Positions 39,040 through 47,830 of a stretch of 64,000 nucleotides of DNA are shown here, one piece after another. How positions within the stretch are numbered: position 1 is the stretch's first letter; each line of letters begins with the position of its first letter. The position numbers and the translations under genes were made by a program. Origin of the DNA: Yoonia maritima (GTDB lineage: Bacteria; Pseudomonadota; Alphaproteobacteria; Rhodobacterales; Rhodobacteraceae); contig NZ_PVTP01000001.1 of assembly GCF_003003285.1 (NCBI RefSeq), positions 62,001-126,000 on the forward strand, written 5' to 3'. Below the pieces are notes generated by a model. It was not told the DNA's origin and made no database searches. It worked only from the letters and a program-made list of their open reading frames with translations.

Positions 39040-39722
39040 GCCGGCAAGTTACGCTGGGCGGTTTTAACTGTAGATGGCTTCATGTCAGCAGCGTGGCGGG
39101 TCAAGAACATTTGAACGCGATCTGTGTCGTGTTTGGATAGCTCGCGTAGCCAAAGCCCCAACGCTTTTTGGATTTGACGGTCTTGATCGGTGATATAGCC
39201 AGCCGCCCATCCCATGACACGATCACGTACTGCAAGATCAGTCGGCTTTGGATTGTTTTTCTTTGTCCACGGTAGCGTCATGGTAAGTGCTGCGCGACGT
39301 GTCCACATGTGATCGGACACAGCCCATTTTGCGACGTGATCCAGACGGGTTGGGTCAGCAACAAGACGTTTTTGTCCTGCGGTGCTGACTTGATCTGCGA
39401 TGGCCTCCTCGTCGAGATCAGGGACCCACGACGCGATCAAAGCCCATGCTTCGCTGTCGTCGGGGCGGATACGTGCCTGAACAAGCAATTTAGCGGCAGC
39501 GATGCGCGCTTCGTGGACATTACTTTTCCATAGCCCACGGGCCAGCGTAAGACGCGCGTCAAGGTCATCTTCGGCACGCCATTCTTTGACCATGTCGTCG
39601 ATCGCCGGATTGGTCAGACCAAGGTAGGGGCGGTCGACCTTGTGGTACCGGTGCATTTCTGCGGCTTTGGCTGGATCGCCTGCTGCGCGTAATGCGTCCA
39701 AGGCTTCGCGTTTTGTGGTCAT
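39036..39722 (-). CDS. DNA alkylation repair protein (AlkD-like, HEAT repeats)
   Basis: 228 residues. All-helical HEAT-type protein: MHRYHKVDRPYLGLTNPAID, EARIAAAKLLVQARI, DHVAKWAVSDHMWTRRAALT and ITDQDRQIQKALGLWLRELS are the AlkD family landmarks. AlkD enzymes excise N3- and N7-alkylated purines without base flipping. Third gene of the operon glmU-glmS-alkD; the start overlaps the glmS stop (ATGA, 39719-39722). Its stop codon lies within a REP-like repeat. Confidence 0.87.
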   Translation of the reverse strand: MTTKREALDALRAAGDPAKAAEMHRYHKVDRPYLGLTNPAIDDMVKEWRAEDDLDARLTLARGLWKSNVHEARIAAAKLLVQARIRPDDSEAWALIASWVPDLDEEAIADQVSTAGQKRLVADPTRLDHVAKWAVSDHMWTRRAALTMTLPWTKKNNPKPTDLAVRDRVMGWAAGYITDQDRQIQKALGLWLRELSKHDTDRVQMFLTRHAADMKPSTVKTAQRNLPA

Positions 39723-41542
39723 TCTACTGTCACCGATTTGGCTAGGTTACGTGGTTGGTCCACATCAGTACCCTTTGCGATGGCGGTATGATAGGCCAAT
39801 AACTGCGCCGGAACCGCATAAAGGATCGGCGCAAGGAATGGATCAATTTCGGGCATTACAATCGTATCCCAGACACCTTGTCCGGCCTCGGCTGCGCCTT
39901 TCTGATCGGTGATTAAAAGAACCTTACCGCCGCGGGCCATGACTTCTTGCATGTTCGAGATTGTCTTGTCGAACAGCGCGTCACGCGGTGCCATGACAAT
40001 CACTGGCACATGTTGGTCAACTAGTGCGATCGGCCCATGTTTCAATTCACCGGATGCGTAGGCTTCGGCGTGTATGTAGCTGATTTCTTTGAGCTTAAGC
40101 GCACCTTCGTGGGCGAGAGGATACATCGCGCCGCGTCCCAGAAAAAGGATATCGCGTGCTTCGGACAGCTCGGATGCGACGGATTTTATTTTATCTTCGA
40201 CCCCAAGTGCCAAGTTTAAGATACCCGGCATACCGCGCAGGTTGCCCAGCTTTTCAGAGAGTTCGGCATCAGTCATTCGGCCACGCGCATGTGCGGCGTT
40301 CAAGGCAAGGATTGCCAGTGTCGTTAGTTGGCATGTGAAGGCTTTGGTTGACGCAACGCCGATTTCAGTACCTGCTAAGATTGGCAAAGAAAGGTTGCTT
40401 TCGCGTGCGATCGAGCTTTCGGGGACATTTACGACGGACACGATTTTTGCTGCTTTGCCGTCCATATAGCGCAGGGCAGCCAAGGTATCAGCGGTTTCAC
40501 CTGATTGGCTGACGAATAGCGCAACGGTGCCCGGTGTGACCGGTGGTTCACGGTAGCGAAATTCTGACGCGACATCGACCTCTACCGGAATGCCCGCGAT
40601 TTGTTCAAACCAGTATTTGGCAACCAAACAGGCATAGAACGCTGTGCCGCAGGCAACCATCGTCATGCGTTCGATTTGCGTGAAATCCAAGCCCGGTTCG
40701 GGCAGGGTCACGGCGGTTGCGTCAGCATTAATATAATGGGCGAGAGCGCCCTGCAGCACTGTTGGCTGCTCGGCGATTTCTTTGGCCATAAAATGTTTGT
40801 AACCGCTTTTGTCGACCTGCGCGGTGTCGATCTGGATCGTCTTAATCGCGCGATTAGCAATGTTTCCCGCACGGTCACGGATTTCGATTGAGGTGCGAGT
40901 GATGACTGCCCAGTCACCTTCCTCTAGGTAGCTGATCCGGTCTGTCATTGGGGCCAGTGCGATGGCATCGGACCCGACGAACATTTCTCCATCGCCATAA
41001 CCGATTGCGAGGGGGGACCCTTTGCGCGCTGCTATGAGGAGATCTTCTTCGCCATCAAATAGGAAACAAAGAGCATATGCACCTTCGAGCCGGGCAATCG
41101 TTTGCGCTGCGGCATCCACAGGCGATAACCCTTGATCGCGGTAGTGCTGGGCGAGCAGCGCGACGGTTTCTGTATCGGTGTCCGTTTCGAACCCGATGCC
41201 TTCGGTGGCAAGAAACTCGCGTAGTTCGCGGAAATTTTCAACAATACCGTTGTGCACAACCGCAACGCCGCCAGCGCGGTGGGGGTGAGCGTTACCAACA
41301 TTTGGGACGCCATGTGTTGCCCAACGGGTATGCCCGATCCCTGCCTTGCCTGCGAGCGGTTCATGAACAAGCAGATCGGAGAGGTTCACCAGCTTTCCAA
41401 CGGCGCGACGGCGGTCCAGCCGCAGGTCATTCACAGTTGCGATTCCTGCACTGTCGTAACCGCGATACTCGAGCCGCTTTAACGCCTCGACTAAGATTGG
41501 CGCGGCTTCGTGATTTCCGAGCACACCTACAATACCACACAT
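39719..41542 (-). CDS. glmS: Glutamine-fructose-6-phosphate aminotransferase (isomerizing)
   Basis: 607 residues. Makes glucosamine 6-phosphate from fructose 6-phosphate and glutamine. The catalytic nucleophile is Cys2 (MCGIVGVLG); the N-terminal glutaminase has GYDSAGIA and GHTRWATHGVPN; two SIS sugar-isomerase domains follow (VACGTAFYACLVAKYW, FLGRGAMYPLAHEGALKLKE) and the C-terminus ends NLAKSVTVE as in all GlmS. AAGGAAAA precedes the ATG. glmU lies two bases upstream; the pair feeds UDP-GlcNAc synthesis for peptidoglycan and lipid A. I see no glmS-type ribozyme, which is a Gram-positive feature. Confidence 0.97.
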   Translation of the reverse strand: MCGIVGVLGNHEAAPILVEALKRLEYRGYDSAGIATVNDLRLDRRRAVGKLVNLSDLLVHEPLAGKAGIGHTRWATHGVPNVGNAHPHRAGGVAVVHNGIVENFRELREFLATEGIGFETDTDTETVALLAQHYRDQGLSPVDAAAQTIARLEGAYALCFLFDGEEDLLIAARKGSPLAIGYGDGEMFVGSDAIALAPMTDRISYLEEGDWAVITRTSIEIRDRAGNIANRAIKTIQIDTAQVDKSGYKHFMAKEIAEQPTVLQGALAHYINADATAVTLPEPGLDFTQIERMTMVACGTAFYACLVAKYWFEQIAGIPVEVDVASEFRYREPPVTPGTVALFVSQSGETADTLAALRYMDGKAAKIVSVVNVPESSIARESNLSLPILAGTEIGVASTKAFTCQLTTLAILALNAAHARGRMTDAELSEKLGNLRGMPGILNLALGVEDKIKSVASELSEARDILFLGRGAMYPLAHEGALKLKEISYIHAEAYASGELKHGPIALVDQHVPVIVMAPRDALFDKTISNMQEVMARGGKVLLITDQKGAAEAGQGVWDTIVMPEIDPFLAPILYAVPAQLLAYHTAIAKGTDVDQPRNLAKSVTVE

Positions 41543-41544
41543 GG

Positions 41545-42888
41545 TTATTTTCCTTTTGCTTTAAGCGCACGCAATCTGTCGAACAGACGTACAGCGAGGC
41601 CAGCTTTGTTTTCTTGACGTGCACGGGCAAGGGCTAAATCGCCAGCAGGGACGTCACGCGTGATGATCGAACCAGAGCCAGTCATTGCCTCCGCGCCAAC
41701 TTCGACAGGGGCAACCAGCATAGTATTCGATCCTATAAAGGCATCAGGCCCGATGGTTGTCTTGTGCTTAAAGAAACCGTCGTAATTGCAGGTGATGGTA
41801 CCCGCGCCGATATTCGCGCGTGCGCCAATGGTTGCGTCGCCGATATAAGACAAGTGATTTACTTTGGCCCCTTCGTGAACCTGGGCATTCTTGATTTCGA
41901 CGAAGTTCCCAACCTTTACGTCTTCGGCCAGCTCTGCGCCAGGGCGTAGTCGGGCATAAGGTCCGACAATTGCGCCGCGCGAAACATGGCAGCCTTCTAG
42001 ATGTGAAAACGCGCGGATGGTTGCGCCCGTTTCAACGGTGACACCCGGCCCGAAAACGACATTGGGTTCGATAACTGTATCACGTCCGATAAAAGTATCA
42101 TGAGCAAAGAACACGGTCTCTGGCGCGGATAGCGTCACACCGTCATTTTGGGCGTTCGCACGGGCGCGAGACTGATATAATGCTTCTGCACGTGACAGCT
42201 CTGCCCGAGAGTTGATACCAAGTGTTTCGGATTCGTCGCAGCGCACAACGGTCGCAGATAGGCCGCGTGCACGTGCAATCCCAACGATGTCGGTCAAATA
42301 GAACTCTTCAGCGGCGTTATCGTTTCCGACGGCGTCGATTAGATCAAAAAGAGCTTTTGAGTTAGCTGTAATAACGCCGCTATTGCAGAGAGTTACAGAT
42401 CGTTCTTCGTCTGTTGCATCTTTGAATTCGACGATCCGATCTAATTGATCGTCTTTGGTGATCAATCTACCATAACGTTCAGTTACGTCTGCCTCAAATC
42501 CTAAAACAACCACATCGTGGGTTAGCCGCGCGGCCGTCATCGCAGCAAGCGTTTCTGGGCTGATAAATGGGGTGTCGCCATAAAGAACAATCGCGTCGCC
42601 GTCGAAACTAGATAGGGCTTCGCGGGCTTGTGCGACCGCATGCGCAGTACCAAGCTGTTCCGATTGCAATACGATTGTCGCATCTGGGTCATAGGCTTTC
42701 GCAGCTTTTTCGACCTCCGCTGCGCCATGCCCTGCGATTACAACAGTGTGTTCGGGATTGAGTGCGGCACCGGCCTTCATGGCATGCACAAGCATGGGCG
42801 CGCCAGCGATCTGGTGCAGCACCTTTGGCATGTCAGAGTTCATGCGGGTGCCCATACCGGCGCCAAGAATAATTAATGCGGTCGTCAT
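41545..42888 (-). CDS. glmU: Bifunctional UDP-N-acetylglucosamine diphosphorylase/glucosamine-1-phosphate N-acetyltransferase
   Basis: 447 residues. N-terminal nucleotidyltransferase: LGAGMGTRMNSDMPKVLHQI, LYGDTPFISPETL. C-terminal left-handed beta helix acetyltransferase with hexapeptide repeats: VVFGPGVTVETGATI, HLSYIGDATIGARANIGAG, TITCNYDGFFKHKTTIG. It carries out the last two steps to UDP-GlcNAc in the cytoplasm. glmS follows after two bases. Divergent from the Gph-type phosphatase gene over 128 bases. Length and motifs are normal. Confidence 0.96.
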   Translation of the reverse strand: MTTALIILGAGMGTRMNSDMPKVLHQIAGAPMLVHAMKAGAALNPEHTVVIAGHGAAEVEKAAKAYDPDATIVLQSEQLGTAHAVAQAREALSSFDGDAIVLYGDTPFISPETLAAMTAARLTHDVVVLGFEADVTERYGRLITKDDQLDRIVEFKDATDEERSVTLCNSGVITANSKALFDLIDAVGNDNAAEEFYLTDIVGIARARGLSATVVRCDESETLGINSRAELSRAEALYQSRARANAQNDGVTLSAPETVFFAHDTFIGRDTVIEPNVVFGPGVTVETGATIRAFSHLEGCHVSRGAIVGPYARLRPGAELAEDVKVGNFVEIKNAQVHEGAKVNHLSYIGDATIGARANIGAGTITCNYDGFFKHKTTIGPDAFIGSNTMLVAPVEVGAEAMTGSGSIITRDVPAGDLALARARQENKAGLAVRLFDRLRALKAKGK

Positions 42889-43016
42889 TATTGCCTCAAC
42901 CTATCTATTTGGTCCGTCTTCTACTTGGGTTTTTCATTATCACAAGGGGCAAGGGCTTCACATCAGTTTACATGGCGTTACAGATGGTGCCGACTGAATT
43001 CAAAAAGGGCCATCAT

Positions 43017-43679
43017 ATGCGCACCGTTATCTTTGACCTTGATGGAACACTTGCGGATACCAGTGGTGACCTGATCGCAGCCGCCAATAGCTGCTTTCGT
43101 GGGCTGGGTTTAGGTGATCTGCTGAATGTCGAACATGATGCAGGCACTGCATTACGTGGTGGGCGCGCAATGTTGACGCTGGGCTTTTCACGAGTTGAGG
43201 GCTTTGATCAGGATGAGGTTGATCGCCAATACCCGTTTTTGCTGAACGCTTATGCGGAAGACATCAACAGCCATACGGTGTTATACCCCGGCGCGATGGA
43301 GGCCGTCGAACAGCTTAAGTCATTGGGCTATGCTGTCGGTATTGCCACTAATAAGCCCGAAGGCCTTGCTGAAACCTTGATGCAAAGTCTTGGCGTGCGT
43401 AATGAATTCGCATCGCTTGTTGGGGCAGATACGTTGCCCGTTCGCAAGCCAGACCCAGAGCATCACTTTGAAGCGGTGCGCCGCGCGGGTGGGGACCCGC
43501 TCCAGTCCTTGTTGGTTGGCGATACTGCAACTGACCGTGATACATCCCGCAATGCTGGCGTGCCTTCTGTGCTTGTGACGTTTGGGCCGGGGCCGGATGA
43601 TGTGCGTGCGTTAGAGCCTGAAGCAACGATTGATCATTTTGATGAATTGATCGGTGTCGTGTCAAAGTTGATCGGGTAA
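43017..43679 (+). CDS. gph: HAD-IA family hydrolase, phosphoglycolate phosphatase type
   Basis: 220 residues from the ATG at 43017 (AAGGG nine bases upstream); longer in-frame starts overlap glmU on the other strand. HAD motifs: FDLDGTLADTSGDL (motif I), GIATNKPEG (motif II), LPVRKPDPEHH (motif III lysine), LLVGDTATDRDTSRNAGVPS (motif IV). Members remove phosphate from 2-phosphoglycolate, which arises in DNA repair and oxygenase side reactions, but substrate range in the family is broad. The GlmU/GlmS neighbours and a DegT protein would also allow a sugar-phosphate role. Confidence 0.85.
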   Translation: MRTVIFDLDGTLADTSGDLIAAANSCFRGLGLGDLLNVEHDAGTALRGGRAMLTLGFSRVEGFDQDEVDRQYPFLLNAYAEDINSHTVLYPGAMEAVEQLKSLGYAVGIATNKPEGLAETLMQSLGVRNEFASLVGADTLPVRKPDPEHHFEAVRRAGGDPLQSLLVGDTATDRDTSRNAGVPSVLVTFGPGPDDVRALEPEATIDHFDELIGVVSKLIG

Positions 43680-43717
43680 CTATTGACGGCGCTAGATTTG
43701 GTGCACAAAGTTCGGCA

Positions 43718-44914
43718 ATGAACGAGATTTTTACAGGTAGTTTCACCCAGCAAGAACCAATCCCTGCCGAAGGGATAGCTGCAGTGAACGTGGTTATGCA
43801 GCATGGGCGCCTGCATCGTTATAATACGGTGGACGGCGAAGTGGCCGAGGTCGCTTTGCTAGAGGAGGAATTCGCGGCCACTGTGGGCGCGAAATATTGT
43901 CTTGCAGTGGCGTCGGGTGGCTATGCGATGACGACTGCTTTGAGGGCATGTGGTGTCGGGCAGAGCGACCGAGTTTTAACCAATGCGTTTACCCTTGCCC
44001 CTGTGCCCGGTGCCATTGCTGCGGTGGGCGGGGTGCCCGTCTTTGTTGGCGTAACAGATGCGCTTGTGATCGACTTGGATGATTTGGCTGCCAAACTTGA
44101 CCAAGCCAACGTACTGCTTTTAAGCCATATGCGAGGGCATATCTGCGATATGGAACGCCTGATGGCATTGTGTGACGCGGCTGGTGTGATTGTGATCGAA
44201 GATTGTGCGCATACGATGGGGGCATCGTGGAATGGCGTACCAAGCGGTCGATGGGGGCGTTTTGGGTGCTATTCGACGCAAACCTACAAGCACATAAATT
44301 CCGGTGAAGGTGGGCTGCTGATTTCCAATGATGCCGAAGGAATGGCGCGCGCAATCATGTTGTCTGGCAGTTATATGCTTTTTGACCGGCATCGCGCCGC
44401 GCCCGAACCCAAAGTGTTTGCTCAAATTAAGTATGAAACGCCAAATATCTCAGGTCGTATGGATAACCTGCGCGCGGCGGTATTGCGTCCTCAGCTAAGG
44501 CATCTGTCTGAACAAGCCGACAAATGGAACGCGCGCTACCGCGAGGTTGAAAGCGGACTGCGTGGTGTGCCGGGGTTAAGGCTGATTGATCGCCCGGAAA
44601 GCGAAAGTTTTGTCGCATCGTCATTTCAGTTTCTTTTGCTGGACTGGACAAGCGATGCGGTGAAGGATGTGATTCTACGCTGCGCGCGTCGCGGCGTGGA
44701 ATTAAAGTGGTTCGGTGGTGCAGAACCCAAAGGGTTCACATCGCGCTACGACAGTTGGAAATACGCGCCAAGCACGCCGATGCCGCAAACAGATCGCGTA
44801 TTGGCGGGTATCGTTGATATGCGATTGCCACTGACCTTTAGCATTGAAGATTGCGCGCTGATCGCGCGAATTATCCGCGCAGAGGTGAATAGGGTGTTTC
44901 AGGCGCAATGTTAA
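43718..44914 (+). CDS. DegT/DnrJ/EryC1/StrS family aminotransferase
   Basis: 398 residues. PLP-dependent sugar-type aminotransferase; the PLP lysine is Lys191 in TYKHINSGEGG and the ring-contacting aspartate is Asp162 in IEDCAHTMGA. Such enzymes aminate nucleotide-linked keto sugars for surface polysaccharides or antibiotics. It stands alone: no glycosyltransferase, epimerase or dehydratase gene is adjacent, apart from glmU/glmS that make UDP-GlcNAc. It could also act on a non-sugar substrate, since the family is broad. It lies 38 bases after gph in the same direction. Confidence 0.88.
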   Translation: MNEIFTGSFTQQEPIPAEGIAAVNVVMQHGRLHRYNTVDGEVAEVALLEEEFAATVGAKYCLAVASGGYAMTTALRACGVGQSDRVLTNAFTLAPVPGAIAAVGGVPVFVGVTDALVIDLDDLAAKLDQANVLLLSHMRGHICDMERLMALCDAAGVIVIEDCAHTMGASWNGVPSGRWGRFGCYSTQTYKHINSGEGGLLISNDAEGMARAIMLSGSYMLFDRHRAAPEPKVFAQIKYETPNISGRMDNLRAAVLRPQLRHLSEQADKWNARYREVESGLRGVPGLRLIDRPESESFVASSFQFLLLDWTSDAVKDVILRCARRGVELKWFGGAEPKGFTSRYDSWKYAPSTPMPQTDRVLAGIVDMRLPLTFSIEDCALIARIIRAEVNRVFQAQC

Positions 44915-44931
44915 CGGCGTAGTTCCGCCGT
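44914..44931 (+). other. Short hairpin behind the DegT gene
   Basis: ACGGCG-TAGTTC-CGCCGT, a 6-base stem starting at the last base of the stop codon. No T-run follows, so it is only a possible weak terminator or transcript end. Confidence 0.3.
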
Positions 44932-45005
44932 CCAACACATAAGGTCGAAATTCTGTCGCACTTCTGACTGAATTTGCCACTAACCGGTGCCAAAAGGGGA
45001 ACTGA

Positions 45006-45938
45006 ATGCCTTTTAGTTGGCCTACATTTGAACAAGCATTGTATCGGATCACACGGCTACGGCGCGTGATCTTTACGTCTGTTATTTTGGCCGGTTTGGT
45101 TCTTTTGCTTGTTGGTGCTTTGGATCCGACCACATTACCCATGCAGCGAGCTGCTAGTATCCTTTTGATCGTGAGCACGGTGATTATCGCACATGTGGTA
45201 TTGTTTCCGAATGTTCCGCTCGAAGCTCTAAGTCTGTCGATTTCGATAAGCGGTTTCATGGCTGCTGTACCTTTGTTGAGTGTGCTCGGGAATTTTGCGC
45301 CGATGCCGTATCGCGATGCGGCTTTGGTACTGCTGATTGGTATGGGGATGCTGCTGGTTATCGTTGTCATGCTTGTTGCGCAGTTCTTAATCGAAGCAAT
45401 TATCTACGTTGGCCCGGTGGTTCACTTTCGTCTAAAAACACATTTGGACGTTCCTTTCGCTGCATTTGTTGCAAGCCGGCAATTTGGTTTACGCCCAGAT
45501 ACGCGCCGTGGACGTGTCATGACGGGTAGCGCGGATGATAAGGGGTTTTTTGATGTGGCTGTGGTCTCGCAGCATGACTTAGACCCCGAAGACCCCACAC
45601 AGCCAATGGTGGTGAAGCTAGACGCAAAGGTGCTAAAGTCCGACGTGTCAAACCACGAAGTCATGTTGGTACTTGCTGACGGCGCGGTGACTGTGACGTC
45701 GTATAGATTTGTCGCCAAAGACGATGGTTGTCAGGTTAAAATTACTGAAATACCCGGTGATTTCACACTTGGAATGCATGCTGTTTTTTGGCTGATGGAC
45801 CAACAAACAGATAACTTGGTTGAAGTCGCCGAACTGTTGCAGGGTGGGCCAAGTTGCGCGAATGGCTTGTCGCATGCTGTATCGCTCCTTTCGATCGCCG
45901 GTATGATTTTATCCCCCCGGCAGCCTTTATTGGATTAA
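45006..45938 (+). CDS. Conserved-looking membrane protein of unknown function upstream of nuoA
   Basis: 310 residues, ATG with AAAAGGGGA upstream. Four hydrophobic segments occupy residues about 22-42, 48-68, 75-98 and 104-128. The C-terminal 180 residues are soluble and beta-rich (FFDVAVVSQHDLDPEDPTQ, VTVTSYRFVAKDDGCQVKIT). The charged N-terminus suggests an inner-membrane protein with a cytoplasmic C-terminal domain. I do not recognise the family. It ends 110 bases before nuoA and has its own Shine-Dalgarno, so it may or may not be co-transcribed with the complex I operon. Confidence 0.75.
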   Translation: MPFSWPTFEQALYRITRLRRVIFTSVILAGLVLLLVGALDPTTLPMQRAASILLIVSTVIIAHVVLFPNVPLEALSLSISISGFMAAVPLLSVLGNFAPMPYRDAALVLLIGMGMLLVIVVMLVAQFLIEAIIYVGPVVHFRLKTHLDVPFAAFVASRQFGLRPDTRRGRVMTGSADDKGFFDVAVVSQHDLDPEDPTQPMVVKLDAKVLKSDVSNHEVMLVLADGAVTVTSYRFVAKDDGCQVKITEIPGDFTLGMHAVFWLMDQQTDNLVEVAELLQGGPSCANGLSHAVSLLSIAGMILSPRQPLLD

Positions 45939-45963
45939 GCCTGCCTTTGTCCCCCTGATCTTA

Positions 45964-45992
45964 TTGACCCTTCTTAGGGGCAGGGGTATGCA
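45964..45992 (+). promoter_or_regulatory. Candidate promoter for nuoA
   Basis: TTGACC (45964-45969), 17-base spacer, TATGCA (45987-45992), 57 bases before the nuoA start. The -35 is strong by alphaproteobacterial standards; the -10 matches the consensus in only three positions. Confidence 0.35.
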
Positions 45993-46048
45993 GCAGATAG
46001 CTATATTTAGGTGTGCGTAGACGCATGCTGTGCCAAAAAGGACCCGCT

Positions 46049-46414
46049 ATGCAGGAAATGCTTGCTGAATATCTGCCGATCATGATTTTTCTGGGGCTGG
46101 CGGTCGCGTTGGGATTGATCCTGATTCTTGCGGCGGCGATTGTTGCGGTGCGTAACCCTGACCCTGAAAAAGTGTCGGCTTATGAATGTGGGTTTAACGC
46201 GTTTGATGATGCGCGGATGAAATTCGACGTTCGGTTTTACCTCGTTTCGATCCTGTTCATTATCTTTGATCTCGAAGTTGCGTTCCTGTTTCCGTGGGCT
46301 GTCGCATTCAAGGACATCAGCATGGTCGGTTTTTGGTCAATGATGGTGTTCTTGGGCGTTTTGACCGCAGGCTTTGCTTATGAGTGGAAAAAAGGCGCGC
46401 TCGAGTGGGAATAA
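46049..46414 (+). CDS. nuoA: NADH-quinone oxidoreductase subunit A
   Basis: 121 residues from ATG 46049 (AAGGA upstream); an in-frame start at 46013 is too far for the Shine-Dalgarno. Three membrane helices; the conserved loop [20 protein letters not shown] and [16 protein letters not shown] are diagnostic. NuoA sits at the joint between the peripheral and membrane arms of complex I. First gene of the nuo run. A terminator-like hairpin and a 249-base gap follow, unlike the tight spacing further downstream. Confidence 0.96.
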   Translation: MQEMLAEYLPIMIFLGLAVALGLILILAAAIVAVRNPDPEKVSAYECGFNAFDDARMKFDVRFYLVSILFIIFDLEVAFLFPWAVAFKDISMVGFWSMMVFLGVLTAGFAYEWKKGALEWE

Positions 46415-46439
46415 CCTAACTCTGTCGTTGGAATTTTTG

Positions 46440-46470
46440 AATGCCGGTTGCAATTGCGATCGGCATTTTT
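46440..46470 (+). terminator. Terminator or attenuator hairpin between nuoA and nuoB
   Basis: AATGCCG (46440-46446) pairs with CGGCATT (46461-46467), followed directly by more T (TTTTT from 46466). The 14-base loop itself contains the palindrome GCAATTGC. It lies 25 bases after the nuoA stop. It would stop part of the transcription coming from nuoA. Confidence 0.6.
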
Positions 46471-46575
46471 GTCATGATGTGCGACGTTCAATGCCGCCAT
46501 GCACATTATCGGTTAAATTCAGCGCTATTCGTTGGAAACTGATCTGATTGATAGGCTGTAAGCGGCTGTGCTGTC

Positions 46576-46604
46576 TTGACCTTAGGGGGGACCAAGCGTA
46601 GTTC
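46576..46604 (+). promoter_or_regulatory. Candidate promoter for nuoB
   Basis: TTGACC (46576-46581), 17-base spacer, TAGTTC (46599-46604), 60 bases before nuoB. The -10 is poor. Its attraction is that it comes after the terminator-like hairpin and has the same -35 as the candidate in front of nuoA. Confidence 0.25.
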
Positions 46605-46663
46605 CTAACTTGCAAAAGGTAGGCCCTTGGTCTGCATGGTAACTGATAAGGAAAGACGCACTT

Positions 46664-47197
46664 ATGGGGATCGCCACCGGCCCGAACGATGCGGGCGCCG
46701 ACAAGGAAGCTGCCACCCAGACCCTTAATCGCGAATTGCAGGACAAGGGTTTCCTTGTGACCAGCACCGCAGATATGATTAATTGGGCGCGCACCGGATC
46801 ACTGCACTGGATGACCTTTGGTCTTGCATGTTGCGCCGTGGAAATGATGCACACGTCTATGCCACGCTATGATCTGGAAAGGTTTGGCACAGCGCCGCGG
46901 GCTTCCCCACGTCAATCTGATCTGATGATCGTTGCTGGTACGCTGACCAACAAAATGGCGCCGGCGCTGCGCAAGGTTTATGACCAGATGCCCGAACCGC
47001 GTTACGTGATTTCTATGGGATCATGCGCAAACGGCGGCGGCTATTATCACTATAGCTATTCAGTTGTACGTGGTTGTGATCGCATTGTGCCTGTTGATGT
47101 CTATGTGCCGGGTTGCCCGCCAACCGCCGAAGCACTGTTGTACGGTATCTTGCAGCTGCAACGCAAAATTCGCCGGACCGGGACGATCGTGCGCTAA
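46664..47197 (+). CDS. nuoB: NADH-quinone oxidoreductase subunit B
   Basis: 177 residues. Binds the terminal [4Fe-4S] cluster N2 that reduces quinone: Cys56 and Cys57 ([10 protein letters not shown]), Cys121 ([10 protein letters not shown]) and Cys151 (PGCPPTAEA). Length is that of the alphaproteobacterial/mitochondrial type. The start at 46664 has GGA about 12 bases upstream, weak. nuoC follows after 23 bases. Confidence 0.96.
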   Translation: MGIATGPNDAGADKEAATQTLNRELQDKGFLVTSTADMINWARTGSLHWMTFGLACCAVEMMHTSMPRYDLERFGTAPRASPRQSDLMIVAGTLTNKMAPALRKVYDQMPEPRYVISMGSCANGGGYYHYSYSVVRGCDRIVPVDVYVPGCPPTAEALLYGILQLQRKIRRTGTIVR

Positions 47198-47220
47198 GGC
47201 GCGTGCTGAAAGGAAATAAT

Positions 47221-47829
47221 ATGACCGAAGCACTCAATGAACTCGGCGCTCTTTTAGAAGCCAAGCGCAACGACTGCGTCCTGTCGTGGGAAGTCACCCA
47301 TGATGAGCTGACCGTCACTGTCGCACCGTCCTCGCTTGTTACGTTTGTGGAGTTTTTGAAAACCGATCAGGCCTGCAAATTTTCCAGCCTTGTCGATATC
47401 ACGGCAGTTGATTACCCAAGCCGGGCAAAGAGGTTTGACGTCGTTTACCACTTTCTTAGCATGTATCAGAACCATCGCATCCGACTGCGCGTTCAGATTC
47501 GCGAAGATGAAATGATGCCGTCAATTTTGTCAGTTCACCCTAGTGCGAACTGGTTTGAGCGTGAGATTTTTGACATGTTCGGGATTCTGTTTTCTGGGCA
47601 CCCAGATTTGCGCCGCATCCTGACAGACTATGGTTTCCGCGGATATCCGCTGCGCAAGGATTTCCCGACAACGGGTTACACCGAAGTGCGCTATGATGAA
47701 GTGCAAAAACGCGTCGTTTATGAACCAGTGAAGCTGGTCCAAGAATACCGCCAGTTCGACTTTATGTCACCATGGGAAGGGGCCCAATACATCCTGCCTG
47801 GTGATGAAAAAAAAGAGGAGGCGAAGTAA
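47221..47829 (+). CDS. nuoC: NADH-quinone oxidoreductase subunit C
   Basis: 202 residues from ATG 47221 with AAAGGAAA upstream; a longer in-frame start would overlap nuoB. The signature is [17 protein letters not shown] followed by [16 protein letters not shown] and GYPLRKDFP. NuoC is a separate chain here, not fused to NuoD as in E. coli; this is the alphaproteobacterial layout. It is part of the peripheral arm near the quinone module. The C-terminus is charged (DEKKEEAK). nuoD starts one base later. Confidence 0.96.
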   Translation: MTEALNELGALLEAKRNDCVLSWEVTHDELTVTVAPSSLVTFVEFLKTDQACKFSSLVDITAVDYPSRAKRFDVVYHFLSMYQNHRIRLRVQIREDEMMPSILSVHPSANWFEREIFDMFGILFSGHPDLRRILTDYGFRGYPLRKDFPTTGYTEVRYDEVQKRVVYEPVKLVQEYRQFDFMSPWEGAQYILPGDEKKEEAK

Positions 47830-47830
47830 T

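Noticed and set aside
44702..45370. 222-residue minus-strand ORF across the DegT gene and the next membrane protein
   Set aside because: Spans two genes on the other strand and shows no domain.
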